DNA of 64,000 bases from Opitutales bacterium UBA5694. Its GTDB lineage: Bacteria; Verrucomicrobiota; Verrucomicrobiia; Opitutales; Opitutaceae. The stretch is from the NCBI GenBank assembly GCA_002420185.1, contig DIHO01000012.1, forward strand, positions 180,714-244,713. The letters run 5' to 3'. Below are positions 10,018-19,470 of the stretch, piece by piece (positions within the stretch are counted from its first letter, which is position 1; each line of letters begins with the position of its first letter). The translations under genes and the position numbers were made by a program. The notes under the pieces are model-generated. The model ran no database searches and was not told the origin of the DNA. It was given only the letters and a program-made list of their open reading frames with translations.

Positions 10018-10899
10018 ATGAGGATTAAATTATCTGTAGCGGTATGCGTATTTTTAGCAGGTTTGACTGTCGCAAAAGGGGATGATTTGATATTTCAGGA
10101 AGACTCGGAATGGGAGCTTGTTTCTGGTGGTCATCAGTTTGCGGAGGGTATGGCTTGGGACAAGGAGGGGCATTTCTATTTTACGGATGTCCCCCGGTCG
10201 CTGTTGTACAAGGTGGATGCCAATACGGGTGAAAGAATCATGATTGACGACAATACCGGCAGGGCGAATGGGATTGCTTTTGGCCCGGATGGGCGACTCT
10301 ATGGCTGCTCTCGAGGAGCGAGCCGAATTTATGCTTGGGACCCTATTACATGGGGCAAGGTAGCGGTGGCAACAGGTCCAGCGTCAAACGATATTGCGAT
10401 TTTGAAAGACGGAACTATCTTTTTTACTGATCCCGGAGAAAACAACGTATGGCGGATCGATGCGAAAAGTAGGGAGTTGACGAAGGCGGCCGATCCGAAG
10501 TGGATGCCCAATGGGATTTCGCTTTCGTTGGACCAGAAGACGCTGCTCGTCGCGGAGTTCAATTCCGGAACGATTCATGGGTTTTCCATCGATTCATTGG
10601 GACAACTGAAAGGAAAGAGCTCGCCCACCTATCGGCTGGGGATCCCATCGAATGGGCTGGGTCGACTAGATGGGATGCAGCCACTTAAGGATGGACGTCT
10701 GTTGATCGGTACTGCATTGGGAATACAAATTGCCTCTCGGTTAGGGAAGGAAGGTGCGCATCCCTTGATCGTTGTTCCTTCGCCGGACAACCGTCCGCGC
10801 TGCAACTACGCCCGCATCAGTCCTGATGGGCAATGGCTTTATGCGGCATTCGCCAAGGACATCCTTCGTCGTCAGTTGGTGGAAGGAGTCAACCACTGA
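10018..10899 (+). CDS. SMP-30/gluconolactonase-like secreted beta-propeller
   Basis: This 293-residue protein has a signal peptide (LSVAVCVFLAGLTVAKG). The mature part is a six-bladed SMP-30/gluconolactonase/LRE-type propeller: GGHQFAEGMAWDKEGHFYFT, DDNTGRANGIAFGPDGRLYG, DGTIFFTDPG and MPNGISLSLDQKTLL. The glutamate of AEGMAW and the Asn/Asp pairs on the blades match the metal site expected in the family. Likely activity is lactone hydrolysis in the periplasm or outside the cell; the substrate cannot be told. The next gene, at 10963, is on the same strand and may be co-transcribed. Confidence 0.85.
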   Translation: MRIKLSVAVCVFLAGLTVAKGDDLIFQEDSEWELVSGGHQFAEGMAWDKEGHFYFTDVPRSLLYKVDANTGERIMIDDNTGRANGIAFGPDGRLYGCSRGASRIYAWDPITWGKVAVATGPASNDIAILKDGTIFFTDPGENNVWRIDAKSRELTKAADPKWMPNGISLSLDQKTLLVAEFNSGTIHGFSIDSLGQLKGKSSPTYRLGIPSNGLGRLDGMQPLKDGRLLIGTALGIQIASRLGKEGAHPLIVVPSPDNRPRCNYARISPDGQWLYAAFAKDILRRQLVEGVNH

Positions 10900-10962
10900 G
10901 AAGATGGGGAGGGTGGTTGCTAATCCTTGAATAGTTGTCCACATGATGAAGGAGTTGAGATT

Positions 10963-12486
10963 ATGAAAGCACGTTGGTGGCCGCTCGTTCTGATCTGGGT
11001 GCTTGGCGTTTCAACGATCTGTGTCGTCCTCCTTCTTCAGGATAGCGAGGTCGGTGCTCGACAGGCGATGGTCATGAAAATGACAGGAGTGGCGATCGTG
11101 TGCTTCGTACTGTCGATCTTTTGGCTACTCTTGTTTTCGGGTCTCAGGGCGAAGTATCGGTTTCAGGTTCTGGGACTCGCTGGCCTGATATTGTTGCTAT
11201 TAGCGAGCACGGCAAGATACGGAGGCGTTACGGGGGATTTGGTTCCAATCTTCACCTGGAGATGGTCTCAGCCACCGGTGGCTAGAGTTGAAGAAGCGAC
11301 TCTTCCAATGCGAGAAACGAATGGCGCATTTCCGCAGTTTTTGGGACCGCATCGGAATGCCTCGATTCCAGGAATCCGGCTGAAGAAGAACTGGTCTGAG
11401 TTTCCTCCAAAGCTTCTCTGGCGAAAGCCGATAGGTGAAGCTTGGTCTGGATTTGCGATTTCAGGCAACAGAGCGATTACGCAGGAGCAGGATGGCGAGG
11501 AGGAGTTGGTATCCTGTTTTGAATTGGTCTCGGGGGAGTTGTCTTGGCAGTCGCGAAACACGGCCAGATACGACAATCCGTTAGGAGGAATTGGGCCGCG
11601 AGCCACTCCGACGATAGATGGGGATCGCGTTTACACGATTGGGGCGACTGGCTTTTTTGCATGTCGTTTAGTGGAATCGGGTAATCTGGTCTATTCACTC
11701 GATTTATTAGAAGAACATAGCGCGCCGTTGCCTGATTGGGGGGTGGCCGGCTCTCCTTTGATTTTCAAAAACCTCGTTATTCTGAGTGCGGGCGGCTCCG
11801 AGGGGCATTCTCTTGTGGCGTACGACAAGTTGACCGGAAAACTCGTTTGGCGAGGAGGAAGCGACAAAGCCCACTGGAGTTCTCCGGTTGTCTACCAAGT
11901 GGATGGCGAAGATCAGGTTCTTATCTTCAACAAAGGAGGTGTAGTGGGACATGACGTCGAAGATGGAAGCGTTTTGTGGGAATTTCCGTGGACAAGATCT
12001 ACCGGAACGCCTCGCGTTGCGATCCCCGTCCAGATTTCCGAAAACCGTTTTGTAATATCGAGTGGATACGGAGCGGGTGCTTCGATGTTCGAGATCCAGA
12101 AAGCTGAAAGTGGATATGTAGCCAAGGAATTGTGGAAGAGCCTTCATCTGAAATCCAAGTTCAATAACTTTGTATTAAGTGATGGCTATTTGTATGGATT
12201 GGACGATGGAATGTTAACCTGTATCGAGGTGGAAACCGGTCTTAGGACTTGGAAACAAGGCCGTTATGGTCATGGGCAATTATTATTGGGAGATGATTGG
12301 TTGTTACTGATGGCAGAGAACGGAGAGGCGATTCTACTTGAGCCGAATTCAGAAGAAACAGAGATTTTAGGATCGTTTGCAGCCTTGGAAGGAAAAAGCT
12401 GGAATCCACCCGCGTTGGTGGGATCCCTATTGTTGGTTCGCAACCATCTAGAGGTGGCATGCTATCGTCTGCCGCTGGAAGAATAG
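10963..12486 (+). CDS. Membrane-anchored PQQ-like beta-propeller protein
   Basis: I start the gene at ATG 10963 because GAAGGAGTTGAG lies directly upstream; an in-frame ATG-like codon at 10927 has no such site. The product is about 507 residues. Three hydrophobic N-terminal segments (near residues 4-24, 40-62 and 68-85) are followed by a PQQ-dehydrogenase/BamB-like repeat propeller: FPQFLGPHRNASIPG, AWSGFAISGNRAITQEQDGE, GDRVYTIGATGFFACR and LVAYDKLTGKLVWRGG. The FLGPxRN motif is common in planctomycete and verrucomicrobial PQQ-like proteins. No catalytic role can be assigned. It follows the gluconolactonase-like gene by 63 bases. Confidence 0.85.
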   Translation: MKARWWPLVLIWVLGVSTICVVLLLQDSEVGARQAMVMKMTGVAIVCFVLSIFWLLLFSGLRAKYRFQVLGLAGLILLLLASTARYGGVTGDLVPIFTWRWSQPPVARVEEATLPMRETNGAFPQFLGPHRNASIPGIRLKKNWSEFPPKLLWRKPIGEAWSGFAISGNRAITQEQDGEEELVSCFELVSGELSWQSRNTARYDNPLGGIGPRATPTIDGDRVYTIGATGFFACRLVESGNLVYSLDLLEEHSAPLPDWGVAGSPLIFKNLVILSAGGSEGHSLVAYDKLTGKLVWRGGSDKAHWSSPVVYQVDGEDQVLIFNKGGVVGHDVEDGSVLWEFPWTRSTGTPRVAIPVQISENRFVISSGYGAGASMFEIQKAESGYVAKELWKSLHLKSKFNNFVLSDGYLYGLDDGMLTCIEVETGLRTWKQGRYGHGQLLLGDDWLLLMAENGEAILLEPNSEETEILGSFAALEGKSWNPPALVGSLLLVRNHLEVACYRLPLEE

Positions 12487-12525
12487 CTTTGAATAGTAGG
12501 CGTCTTTCAGGGATCTGTAAGCTTT

Positions 12526-12954
12526 ATGGAGGAAAACAAAGAGCGTATTCCGACTGAGAGAGAAATTTCTCTCTGTCCTTGCAAGAGTCAGCTCAACTAC
12601 GGGATATGTTGCCGACCTTTCCATTTCGGTCAGGAGAAGCCAAAAACAGCGGAGCAGCTCATGCGTTCGCGCTACAGTGCTTACTTTTTCCGAAAAGTGG
12701 ACTATCTTGTCGAAACGACGCATCCAGACACGCGAGCCCCAGGTCTAAGGGAGGAACTTCAGAAGACGATTCACGAAGCTAATTGGAGCTTTCTTACCAT
12801 TCTCGCCAAGATGCGAGGGGGAGAGTTGGATAAAGCGGGTAAAGTGGATTTCGTGGCGGAGTACTTTGTCAATGGAGAGCCCTTCGAGCTTCACGAATGC
12901 TCGCGATTCAAACGCTACAAGGGCGCTTGGAAGTATCTAGACGATAAAGGTTAG
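12526..12954 (+). CDS. YchJ family (UPF0225) SEC-C motif protein
   Basis: A 142-residue protein. The N-terminal cysteine-rich SEC-C-like motif is LCPCKSQLNYGICCRPFH, followed by the YchJ signature AEQLMRSRYSAYFFRKVDYL and the TTHPDTR segment. The C-terminus has a nuclear-transport-factor-2-like fold pattern ending SRFKRYKGAWKYLDDKG. YchJ proteins are widespread but have no agreed function; the cysteines suggest zinc binding. Length is normal for the family. It sits 39 bases after the propeller gene and may be its operon partner. Confidence 0.88.
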   Translation: MEENKERIPTEREISLCPCKSQLNYGICCRPFHFGQEKPKTAEQLMRSRYSAYFFRKVDYLVETTHPDTRAPGLREELQKTIHEANWSFLTILAKMRGGELDKAGKVDFVAEYFVNGEPFELHECSRFKRYKGAWKYLDDKG

Positions 12955-13548
12955 ACGGTTAAAGGCTCTAAGGAGACTTCATTCAGATAGTTAAGGAAAT
13001 CCTTCTACTTTGAGTGGCTTATGCTCCAGCAAGTTTCGGTTGGTGAGCGAATTCAATGTCGGAAGCCATCATGAATATACTGGATGGCTTTTCTTGGACT
13101 ATGGGTCCAGAGCTAAATGTTCCAGCGTGTTTTCGCTTTTTTCTAAGGTTGGTGGATCTTGAAAAGACTAGGTTCGTGAACGATGTTGCCGAACTCAGCG
13201 GGTTGCTCGTTCTGTTCTTTCAAGCGATTCCTAATCGTCACCAAAGGGTGTTCTTCGGGAATTGCCTTTGCGTTGCTATTAGCGTAATGTCCCTCAAAAT
13301 ACACGCAGATTGCTTTTGAAATACTCACGGCTGCCTTGTGGACGTGATCATTGATAAATCCATCATCGTTTGGCTCAAATCGGCCTATTCCCATACAGAG
13401 AACGGTATCGATCTAGAGTGCGATCAGAAGCGAATTCGATGGGATCTATTCCAAGAAAAGCAAGCGGTCTCCTTTTTTTTCAGTTGTCGAGGGAGAATAT
13501 ATCTGCAATCCAGAAGTTTCGACTCGCAATCGATGAGAGATTAATAAC
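12955..13548. other. Low-information gap before the YdjM-like gene
   Basis: About 590 bases have no gene I can assign firmly. The only coding-like frame is on the minus strand (13143-13394, listed separately). Plus-strand frames here have low-complexity, Phe/Arg-rich translations and look random. I see no tRNA-like or terminator-like structure. Confidence 0.5.
13143..13394 (-). CDS. Small unrecognised ORF, possibly a remnant
   Basis: This 83-codon minus-strand frame has a plausible protein composition (FINDHVHKAAVSISKAICVY, AKAIPEEHPLVTIRNRLKEQ). It is bounded upstream by an in-frame TAG about 24 bases before the ATG. No ribosome-binding site stands out and I do not recognise the family. It could be a short gene or a fragment of a decayed one, since this stretch of the window has several pseudogenes. 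Low confidence. Confidence 0.3.
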   Translation of the reverse strand: MGIGRFEPNDDGFINDHVHKAAVSISKAICVYFEGHYANSNAKAIPEEHPLVTIRNRLKEQNEQPAEFGNIVHEPSLFKIHQP

Positions 13549-14559
13549 ATGGACCCTATAAGCCAAGGAGCATTAGGAGCGATTGCAGCTGCGACGCTTT
13601 CCAAGCCAGTCCGTTATCGATGGGCCGTAGCGGTAGGTTGGGCGGGCGGAATGCTGGCGGATGTGGATGTATTCATTCGTTCCGAATCAGATCCTTTGTT
13701 GAATGTTGAGTACCATCGGCACTTTAGCCATTCGCTCGTTTTTATACCGTTAGGGGGACTGATCTGTGCGGGTCTGTTGTGGATTTTTCTTCGCAGGCTG
13801 ATAGGGTTTCGCGAGTTGCTGTTTTTTGCTACAGCGGGATATACGACTGCGGGGTTCCTAGATGCCTGTACGAGTTATGGTACACAGTTACTTTGGCCCT
13901 TTTCAGATCTGCGGATTGCCTGGAGTGTCATATCGATAGTCGACCCCGTATTTACGGTTACAATACTCGGTCTACTCGCAATTGGTTGGATATGCTCTTG
14001 CCGAAAGTGGGCGTGGATGGGGGGCACTTTTGTTTTTGTGTACTTGTCTATCGGTGCTCTTCAGAGTCATAGAGCTACAAACGCATTGGTCGAACTTGCA
14101 AGAAATCGAGGCGAAGAGAGAGCTAGTCGATTTACCGTTAAACCCTCGATCGGAAATTTATTGGTATGGCGAGGGATTTATGAGTTTGAGGGGGACTTCC
14201 AAGTAGATGCTATCCGAGTGAGCCTTTTGAGTGGGAAGATTCTTGTATACGAGGGTGAGCGCATGAAAGGGGTTGACCTAGAGAGATTGAAGGGAGGACT
14301 TCCGGAGAGCTCGGTGCTGCGGCAGGATCTAGAACGATTCAATCACTTTTCGGCGGGCTACCTGAGTTGGCATCCCAACCGTCCAGGTGTCATCAGCGAC
14401 GCGAGGTATGCAATGCTGCCACAGTCGGCGATTCCGTTGTGGGGAATTGAATTCGATCCCAATCAACCGCATCGGCACGCTCCGTTTTTAAATTTCCGAG
14501 ATGCTAGTCCAGAAGCACTGAAAAAGCTATGGTGCCAGATTAAGGGAGAACAGTTATAG
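13549..14559 (+). CDS. YdjM/DUF457-like membrane-bound metal-dependent hydrolase
   Basis: A 336-residue integral membrane protein. The N-terminus has the family pattern MDPISQGALGAIAAA, GGMLADVDVFI and YHRHFSHSLVFIPLGGLI, with conserved His/Asp residues that would bind metal. Four to five transmembrane segments follow (near residues 25-42, 63-83, 88-105, 125-148 and 153-170). A soluble C-terminal half is of unknown role. In the YdjM/LexA-regulated family the hydrolase activity is inferred from the metal-binding residues only. ATG 13549 puts DPISQGALG at the very start, as is usual for the family. Confidence 0.82.
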   Translation: MDPISQGALGAIAAATLSKPVRYRWAVAVGWAGGMLADVDVFIRSESDPLLNVEYHRHFSHSLVFIPLGGLICAGLLWIFLRRLIGFRELLFFATAGYTTAGFLDACTSYGTQLLWPFSDLRIAWSVISIVDPVFTVTILGLLAIGWICSCRKWAWMGGTFVFVYLSIGALQSHRATNALVELARNRGEERASRFTVKPSIGNLLVWRGIYEFEGDFQVDAIRVSLLSGKILVYEGERMKGVDLERLKGGLPESSVLRQDLERFNHFSAGYLSWHPNRPGVISDARYAMLPQSAIPLWGIEFDPNQPHRHAPFLNFRDASPEALKKLWCQIKGEQL

Positions 14560-14960
14560 GCGAAAGTGGTAGACGTTTTGTCTGATATGACGTTTTCTAT
14601 GCTTAGCCGAGACTTCAATTGGACGGATAGACGGTACTTATTATATTTTCAATTAAAATGACACCAATTATTGGATACAATATTTTTTTGACCAAGGAAG
14701 AGGGATCGAAGGCCGAGTCTATTTTTGGTCGGTTAGCTATTTCGTGTTGGTCTCGGTTATTCTGGTGCCGCAATTGGAACTTATCAGAGTAGTTCTAACC
14801 CATTATTATATATTGAATTGCGACGTTTCTTGGCGGTAAGTAATATCTTTTATCATTAGAGGTCATTTCATCTGTGAATCGAGCAGAACAATTCAATCTA
14901 GAGCCTGGATGGATGACTGTTTGATCAGGAGATTCGATTACACACCAGTGCGGTTATTAA
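14560..14960. other. A+T-rich gap
   Basis: About 400 bases without a convincing gene. A 44-codon plus-strand frame from ATG 14658 to TAG 14790-14792 begins MTPIIGYNIFLTKEEG and is coding-like at first, but there is no ribosome-binding site and I do not recognise it. It may belong to the same decayed block that follows. Confidence 0.4.
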
Positions 14961-15897
14961 CAATACTTGGAGAATTTCCTGTATACTCGATTTCATGATG
15001 AGAAGCTACGTTCCGCGAATACGGGAATAAAGGGCGACTTGTTGGACCGATTTGATGAGGACTTGGCAAAGTGGCAACTGCAATACGTTTCCCTGCTGTG
15101 AGGTATGAACGACCGAAGGTACCAAGAATTCGAGGGGGAGAACTTTGCAGTCTACCAGCGTGATGTGAATACGGTATTGGACCGCCTGAATGAGATCGAG
15201 GCCCGTTTGATCATTCTATTGCTGACCCTGTTCGACCAATGGCATTATACTATTCGAAACAAAGACCCGGATTTTTGCTTCGAGCGACTAAGCGTCTATC
15301 AGGATTACAATACCAAGCTAGCGTTCTATGAAGAATGGCTATGGAATGTTCCTTGGACGCGGTATTTGGAGTATCTGGATCTGCTGAGGTCGATGAATGA
15401 CTTTACTACCAGCTTAAGGCAAAACCGAAGTTTCACTATGATACCAGACTCGATTAATCCGAACCCTGACGGAATGGCTTTAATGGCGGTAGAAATGGCA
15501 AGGTATTTTGCGGAGAGTGGAGTTGAAGCGAGTCGAATGAATTGAAGTGGTTGACCGATGACAGGATGACAGTGGGAGAAAACGAAGTCCTTCACTATTT
15601 CGATCGGGCTGGTCTGGAGGCTACTGTCACCCCTGGGTCTCTGCCTTGGGTAGTGCCGGCCTCGGGGGAAATTGGGCTGGCCTCTTGGATTATTTAGATG
15701 ATCCGAGTAAGTGTTTTAGGGCTCTGCTGGAAATTATCCCCATCAAAAACGATTTACTTTCAGTTAGCGGCCTGGCTCAGGGCGTATATAAGGTGCTAAT
15801 GGATGGCCCAATTGCACTCATCTTTGAAAGTGACCAAAATGTAATATGTATTTCACTACATTTAAACCCTGAATCGCCGAGTTTTAAACAATCGTGA
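14961..15897 (+). pseudogene. Decayed gene of unknown family (nonsense plus two frameshifts)
   Basis: A 146-codon frame at 15105-15545 (FDQWHYTIRNKDPDFCFERL, SVYQDYNTKLAFYEEWLWN) looks like protein. However, the same frame extends upstream to 14961 with good coding character (TGIKGDLLDRFDEDLAKWQL) across one TGA at 15099-15101. The ATG at 15105 has no properly spaced ribosome-binding site. Downstream, coding-like sequence resumes in another frame from 15542 (TVGENEVLHYFDRAGLEATV). It switches frame again near 15645 (GNWAGLLDYLDDPSKCFRAL) and runs to TGA 15895-15897. The simplest reading is one damaged gene. Alternatively 15105-15545 is a short intact gene. I do not recognise the family. Confidence 0.5.
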
Positions 15898-15966
15898 TAG
15901 CTGGCTGGACTGAATGCTAAGCAAAGCGACCAAGCGGTCACGCCCTGTAGAAATTTTTTGGGAAAA

Positions 15967-16200
15967 ATGAAAAGAGCTCGGAGGAAATTTGACGGGGATT
16001 CTGTGGCTTCTGCGGCAGTGCGAGAGAAAATTCGAGTTGAACTCGATGAGCTTCAGTTGGAGGCTGACAAAATGGAGAGAGATCCATCGGACCGCTGCCC
16101 CAAGCCTTATTAGCTGGATATCAGGCGAATTAACGGAGAGATTAAAGAAGTTTGCTCTGCAATCGATCCCATTGCGAGGAAAAGACTTTCTTTAGATTGA
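15967..16200 (+). pseudogene. Small ORF interrupted by an in-frame TAG
   Basis: ATG 15967 opens a charged, helix-rich frame (AAVREKIRVELDELQLEADK) of 48 codons ending at TAG 16111-16113. The same frame then continues LDIRRINGEIKEVCSAIDPI to TGA 16198-16200. Both halves have the same lysine/glutamate-rich character, so the TAG looks like a recent nonsense mutation in a 77-codon gene. I do not recognise the protein. Recoding is possible but nothing supports it. Confidence 0.45.
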
Positions 16201-16324
16201 ACTCATGAGCGAAATCGTTGTCTTTCGATTCATTTTCGAAAGCTGTCAGGCTTTCTTTGACACAACTCGGTCAAACACTATTGTAAGGTTGTAGTCTTGA
16301 TATTTACTAGTGCCTCCCTCGATA

Positions 16325-17434
16325 ATGAAAATTTTGATTCGCTTTTTTGTCCTTTTTGCAGCTATTTCTACCATCCGCATCACCTATGGAGCGAAACCTG
16401 TGGTACTTGAGGACTTAACGGGTTTCGATCGGCCCGTTTCGGCCGCTTTTTCTCCAGATGGGACTTCGCTTTTTGTCGTCAACCGATCTAGGGGTGAAGT
16501 GGGTGCCCGCCGAGATGCGGGCTCAATAACTAAGTTCAGCGTGGTTGAAGGTCCTGACTTCAAACTGGCAAGCAAGCAATTTATCGTCGGATTAACGGCT
16601 CCTTCCGACATTGATTTTCTACCCGTTGATTTGGCAGGTGTCGCTCCAGCCGGGTCGCTCATTCTCGTTTCTGGCACGCCGCTGATAGAAACGGAGGATG
16701 GAAGAATGATCAAGGATGCCTCGGCTGATTTTATCGGTCTCTCCTTGTATGACCCAACTACTGGCAGGCTTATAAAGAAGGTAGATCTAGGTCCTGCTTC
16801 AGATGTCAAATTGAAGGGTGAGAATCCCTTAGTTTCGCCCAATAGCATCACGATCGACAGAAGCGGAAGTGTTTACATAGGGGATACGGGGATTGGCGGG
16901 AATCTATTCAAAAACAGGATTAAGGCACAGCCAGTCATTTACCGGATTAGTACCATTGGTTTGGTCGATATGTTTACAGGTAAAAGTCCTATGGATGTGG
17001 GGGTAATGAAGATTTCCAGTATTCCTGGAGATATCTCCTATCAGAGTGCTGAAGACTCGGTTTTCTTCGTGGCCAATCATATTCAGGGAGCAACGAAGGG
17101 ATCGGTGTTCAAGGTTGCTCGCAGCGACTTTCACAACGTCATGAAAATTCAGACCGTAGTACGAGAGCTAACAGCTTTGAGCAGCATGCGTCTAACGCCA
17201 GACGGAAAAGTTCTTTTGGCAACGAACAAGGGTGAGCTGATAGTTCCTCGGGGGAGGAAGGCATCCCGTTTGATTCGGTTCAAGCCAGAGATGACTTTTT
17301 CAACGCCGGGAAAGTTTGCGATGCTACCGGAGCCGGGAGGAGCTTTCATTATAGCGGTTCCGGAGGAAACGGGTAGTGCCGGAGCGGGAAAAGGGCAGAG
17401 GGTGCGAATCGTCAGGGTCCCTTCAAAATTCTGA
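16325..17434 (+). CDS. Secreted beta-propeller-like protein, unknown function
   Basis: The ATG at 16325 gives about 369 residues and places a signal peptide at the N-terminus (LIRFFVLFAAISTIRITYGA); a GTG at 16310 would add five residues. The mature part has propeller-like strands: RPVSAAFSPDGTSLFVVNRS, APSDIDFLPVDLAG, SPNSITIDRSGSVYIGDTG and SSMRLTPDGKVLLATNKGEL. This resembles NHL/YVTN-type lactonase propellers in pattern but I cannot place it in a named family. It stands alone, between decayed genes and an 840-base gap. Confidence 0.75.
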   Translation: MKILIRFFVLFAAISTIRITYGAKPVVLEDLTGFDRPVSAAFSPDGTSLFVVNRSRGEVGARRDAGSITKFSVVEGPDFKLASKQFIVGLTAPSDIDFLPVDLAGVAPAGSLILVSGTPLIETEDGRMIKDASADFIGLSLYDPTTGRLIKKVDLGPASDVKLKGENPLVSPNSITIDRSGSVYIGDTGIGGNLFKNRIKAQPVIYRISTIGLVDMFTGKSPMDVGVMKISSIPGDISYQSAEDSVFFVANHIQGATKGSVFKVARSDFHNVMKIQTVVRELTALSSMRLTPDGKVLLATNKGELIVPRGRKASRLIRFKPEMTFSTPGKFAMLPEPGGAFIIAVPEETGSAGAGKGQRVRIVRVPSKF

Positions 17435-18274
17435 TCAACTAAAGAGGGACCATAAGGACGGTTCTGTCATGATGCGGGGGAGTTCAGGATTGGCTTCATG
17501 AGTGGATCGAATAAGGCCAAGTTGAGTTTACAGTAATCGGGGAGACATCAAAGGCAGAGATAGGAGAAGCGGTCGGGAATAGTGAGGCGCAATGGGCAAT
17601 GGGGCGGAAAGGTCAGGGTTCAGGGTCGTATCTTAACAAGAAACCCGAGCCCGCAGTTTCTAGAAGCTTTTCTATTCAGGCAACTAGGGGAGCGGTACGT
17701 TTGTCCTAGCGTATTGGATAATAGAGCCGGCTTCCATCGCATTAAAGGAAAGTCTTGCCCTTGTAGGTGCAGAGATAATCTTGCGAGATCGAATCGATTT
17801 CTTTTTGTGAAAGGTTGTGGCGGTTTCATTCGAAACAAAAGTCGATTACTGGAAACTGCTGGCTTTTTCTAATTTTCAATGTTTCTGAGGCGAAGCTGAT
17901 TGTAGTCCGAACGATCTTGAATTGGTTCTGGAATTGATAGGTTCAGAATGTCTAGATTTAGCGGGAGGAGTGCCCATTTTGAACGAGTTTGAAAGATTTC
18001 AAGAATTGCTTAAGGGTGTGTTCGAAACAAATTCAAAAAATAATGAATACAACGTTTAAAATTTAATTTTAAGTGTGGATGAGCAGGCAATTTGGGTATA
18101 GCAAAGGTCCGATATCAATGAAGTGACTCTAGACTAAATAGCTTGCGGGATGATCGTCGAAACTTTCAAAATGTTGGTCTTAGAGCGAGGCGATTTTGCG
18201 AAGTTTGTTACCCTTATCCTTGCTTCCCTCGACCGCGCTTGACTTGGTGAAGGGCTCCGTCTATCTCCGCGACG
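17435..18274. other. Long gap before the queuosine operon
   Basis: About 840 bases without a recognisable gene. Short frames on both strands around 17580-17870 have cysteine- and arginine-rich translations that do not look like protein. The segment 18000-18070 is A+T rich and may hold the promoter of queC. I looked for a preQ1 riboswitch before queC and did not see a convincing one. Confidence 0.5.
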
Positions 18275-19012
18275 ATGCCTAAAGGAACAGACAGAATTCC
18301 CGAGACCGCTATTGCTGTCTATTCAGGAGGGATGGATTCAACTGTGATGTTGTATTGGATGTTAGAGCAGGGAATTGATTTACGAGGAGCCCTGACCGTC
18401 GACTACGGTCAGAAACATCGCAAAGAGATTCTGGTGGCGAAGGAAATTTGTGAAAGGCTCAGAATAAAACATAGAATAGTGGACTTGAGGAGCATTGCGA
18501 CCTTATTTGGATCGAGTGGTTTGACGGATTCTGGTACGGACGTTCCAGAGGGACACTACGAAGAAGTATCAATGAAACAGACCGTCGTTCCTAATCGAAA
18601 CATGATACTGATTTCATTGGCAACGGCATGGGCAATAAAGAAAGGGGCGGAAGCGGTGGCGTACGCCGCACATAGCGGGGACCATGCTATCTACCCTGAT
18701 TGTCGGGAGAGTTTTGCCGATGCACTCGATCAAGCCATTCAACTCTGCGATTGGAGTGAGATAAAATTATTTCGTCCTTTCGTCAATTCAACCAAAAGTG
18801 AGATTGTGGCAGAGGGGCATCGTTTAGCCAGCCCTTTAGAAAGCACTTGGTCATGCTATAAGGGAGGAGACTTACATTGTGGAAAATGTGGTACTTGCAT
18901 CGAGCGCAGGGAAGCTTTTTATTTGGCGAGTGTCCAGGACCCAACGAGCTATTCCGCTAGTGCACCTAGCGTCGAAGCGCTTGTCGCTCAAAACTGGCAC
19001 CTCTCGATTTGA
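18275..19012 (+). CDS. queC: 7-cyano-7-deazaguanine synthase QueC
   Basis: A 245-residue enzyme that converts 7-carboxy-7-deazaguanine to preQ0 with ATP and ammonia, in queuosine synthesis. The PP-loop is AVYSGGMDSTVML near the N-terminus, followed by DYGQKHRKE, VPNRNMILISLATAWA and AHSGDHAIYPDCRESFADAL. The zinc-binding cysteines lie in CYKGGDLHCGKCGTCIERR at the C-terminus. Length is normal. It is the first gene of a queC-queD-queE run; queD begins within 9 bases of its stop. Confidence 0.96.
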   Translation: MPKGTDRIPETAIAVYSGGMDSTVMLYWMLEQGIDLRGALTVDYGQKHRKEILVAKEICERLRIKHRIVDLRSIATLFGSSGLTDSGTDVPEGHYEEVSMKQTVVPNRNMILISLATAWAIKKGAEAVAYAAHSGDHAIYPDCRESFADALDQAIQLCDWSEIKLFRPFVNSTKSEIVAEGHRLASPLESTWSCYKGGDLHCGKCGTCIERREAFYLASVQDPTSYSASAPSVEALVAQNWHLSI

Positions 19013-19020
19013 TATTCAGT

Positions 19021-19470
19021 ATGTTCACCTGCCAAAAGACTTACTCGGAAATTCCCTTTGCTCATCGGCAGCATCGGCACGATGGTCATTGTGCAAAGAT
19101 CCACGGCCATAATTGGAGTTTCACCTTCACGTTTGGCTGTAATCAACTGGACGATTGCGGATTTGTCGTAGATTTTGGAAAATTAAAGCAGCTACGCACC
19201 TGGTTGGAGGAAAATTTGGATCATGCATGTGTCTTCAACCAAGACGATCCGCTGCTCGAAACCTTTATGAAATTAAAGGACGAAAATGGAATAAGCGTCT
19301 TCAAGTCACTTGTCGTGGAGCAATGTTCGAGTGAAGGGATGGCGAGATTTATTTTCAATGTCGCCAAACCAATGATACAAGACATGACAGGGGGAAGGGC
19401 GTTTCTAATCTCAGTGACCGTTAAAGAGGATTTTCGAAACAGTGCAACCTATTCTCCGGAATTAGATTGA
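19021..19470 (+). CDS. queD: 6-carboxy-5,6,7,8-tetrahydropterin synthase QueD
   Basis: About 149 residues. The PTPS-fold enzyme makes 6-carboxytetrahydropterin from dihydroneopterin triphosphate. The zinc histidines are visible: one in FAHRQHRH and two in KIHGHNW, with the catalytic Cys just before in HDGHCAKIHGHN. FVVDFGKLKQLRTWLEENLDHACVF is the central block (shown here only as DFGKLK and LDHACVF landmarks). I chose ATG 19021; a TTG at 19009 overlapping the queC stop is also possible and would add four residues. The stop overlaps the queE start by one base, so translation is probably coupled. Confidence 0.93.
   Translation: MFTCQKTYSEIPFAHRQHRHDGHCAKIHGHNWSFTFTFGCNQLDDCGFVVDFGKLKQLRTWLEENLDHACVFNQDDPLLETFMKLKDENGISVFKSLVVEQCSSEGMARFIFNVAKPMIQDMTGGRAFLISVTVKEDFRNSATYSPELD

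Noticed and set aside
15099..15101. TGA as selenocysteine codon
   Set aside because: No hairpin typical of a SECIS element was seen directly after it, and two further frame breaks follow, which fits decay better.
16111..16113. TAG as pyrrolysine codon
   Set aside because: No pylTSBCD genes in view and the short protein has no known pyrrolysine family; a nonsense mutation is simpler.
18070..18274. preQ1 riboswitch before queC
   Set aside because: No short hairpin with the CTA-rich loop and A-rich tail of preQ1-I, nor a larger class II fold, could be recognised.
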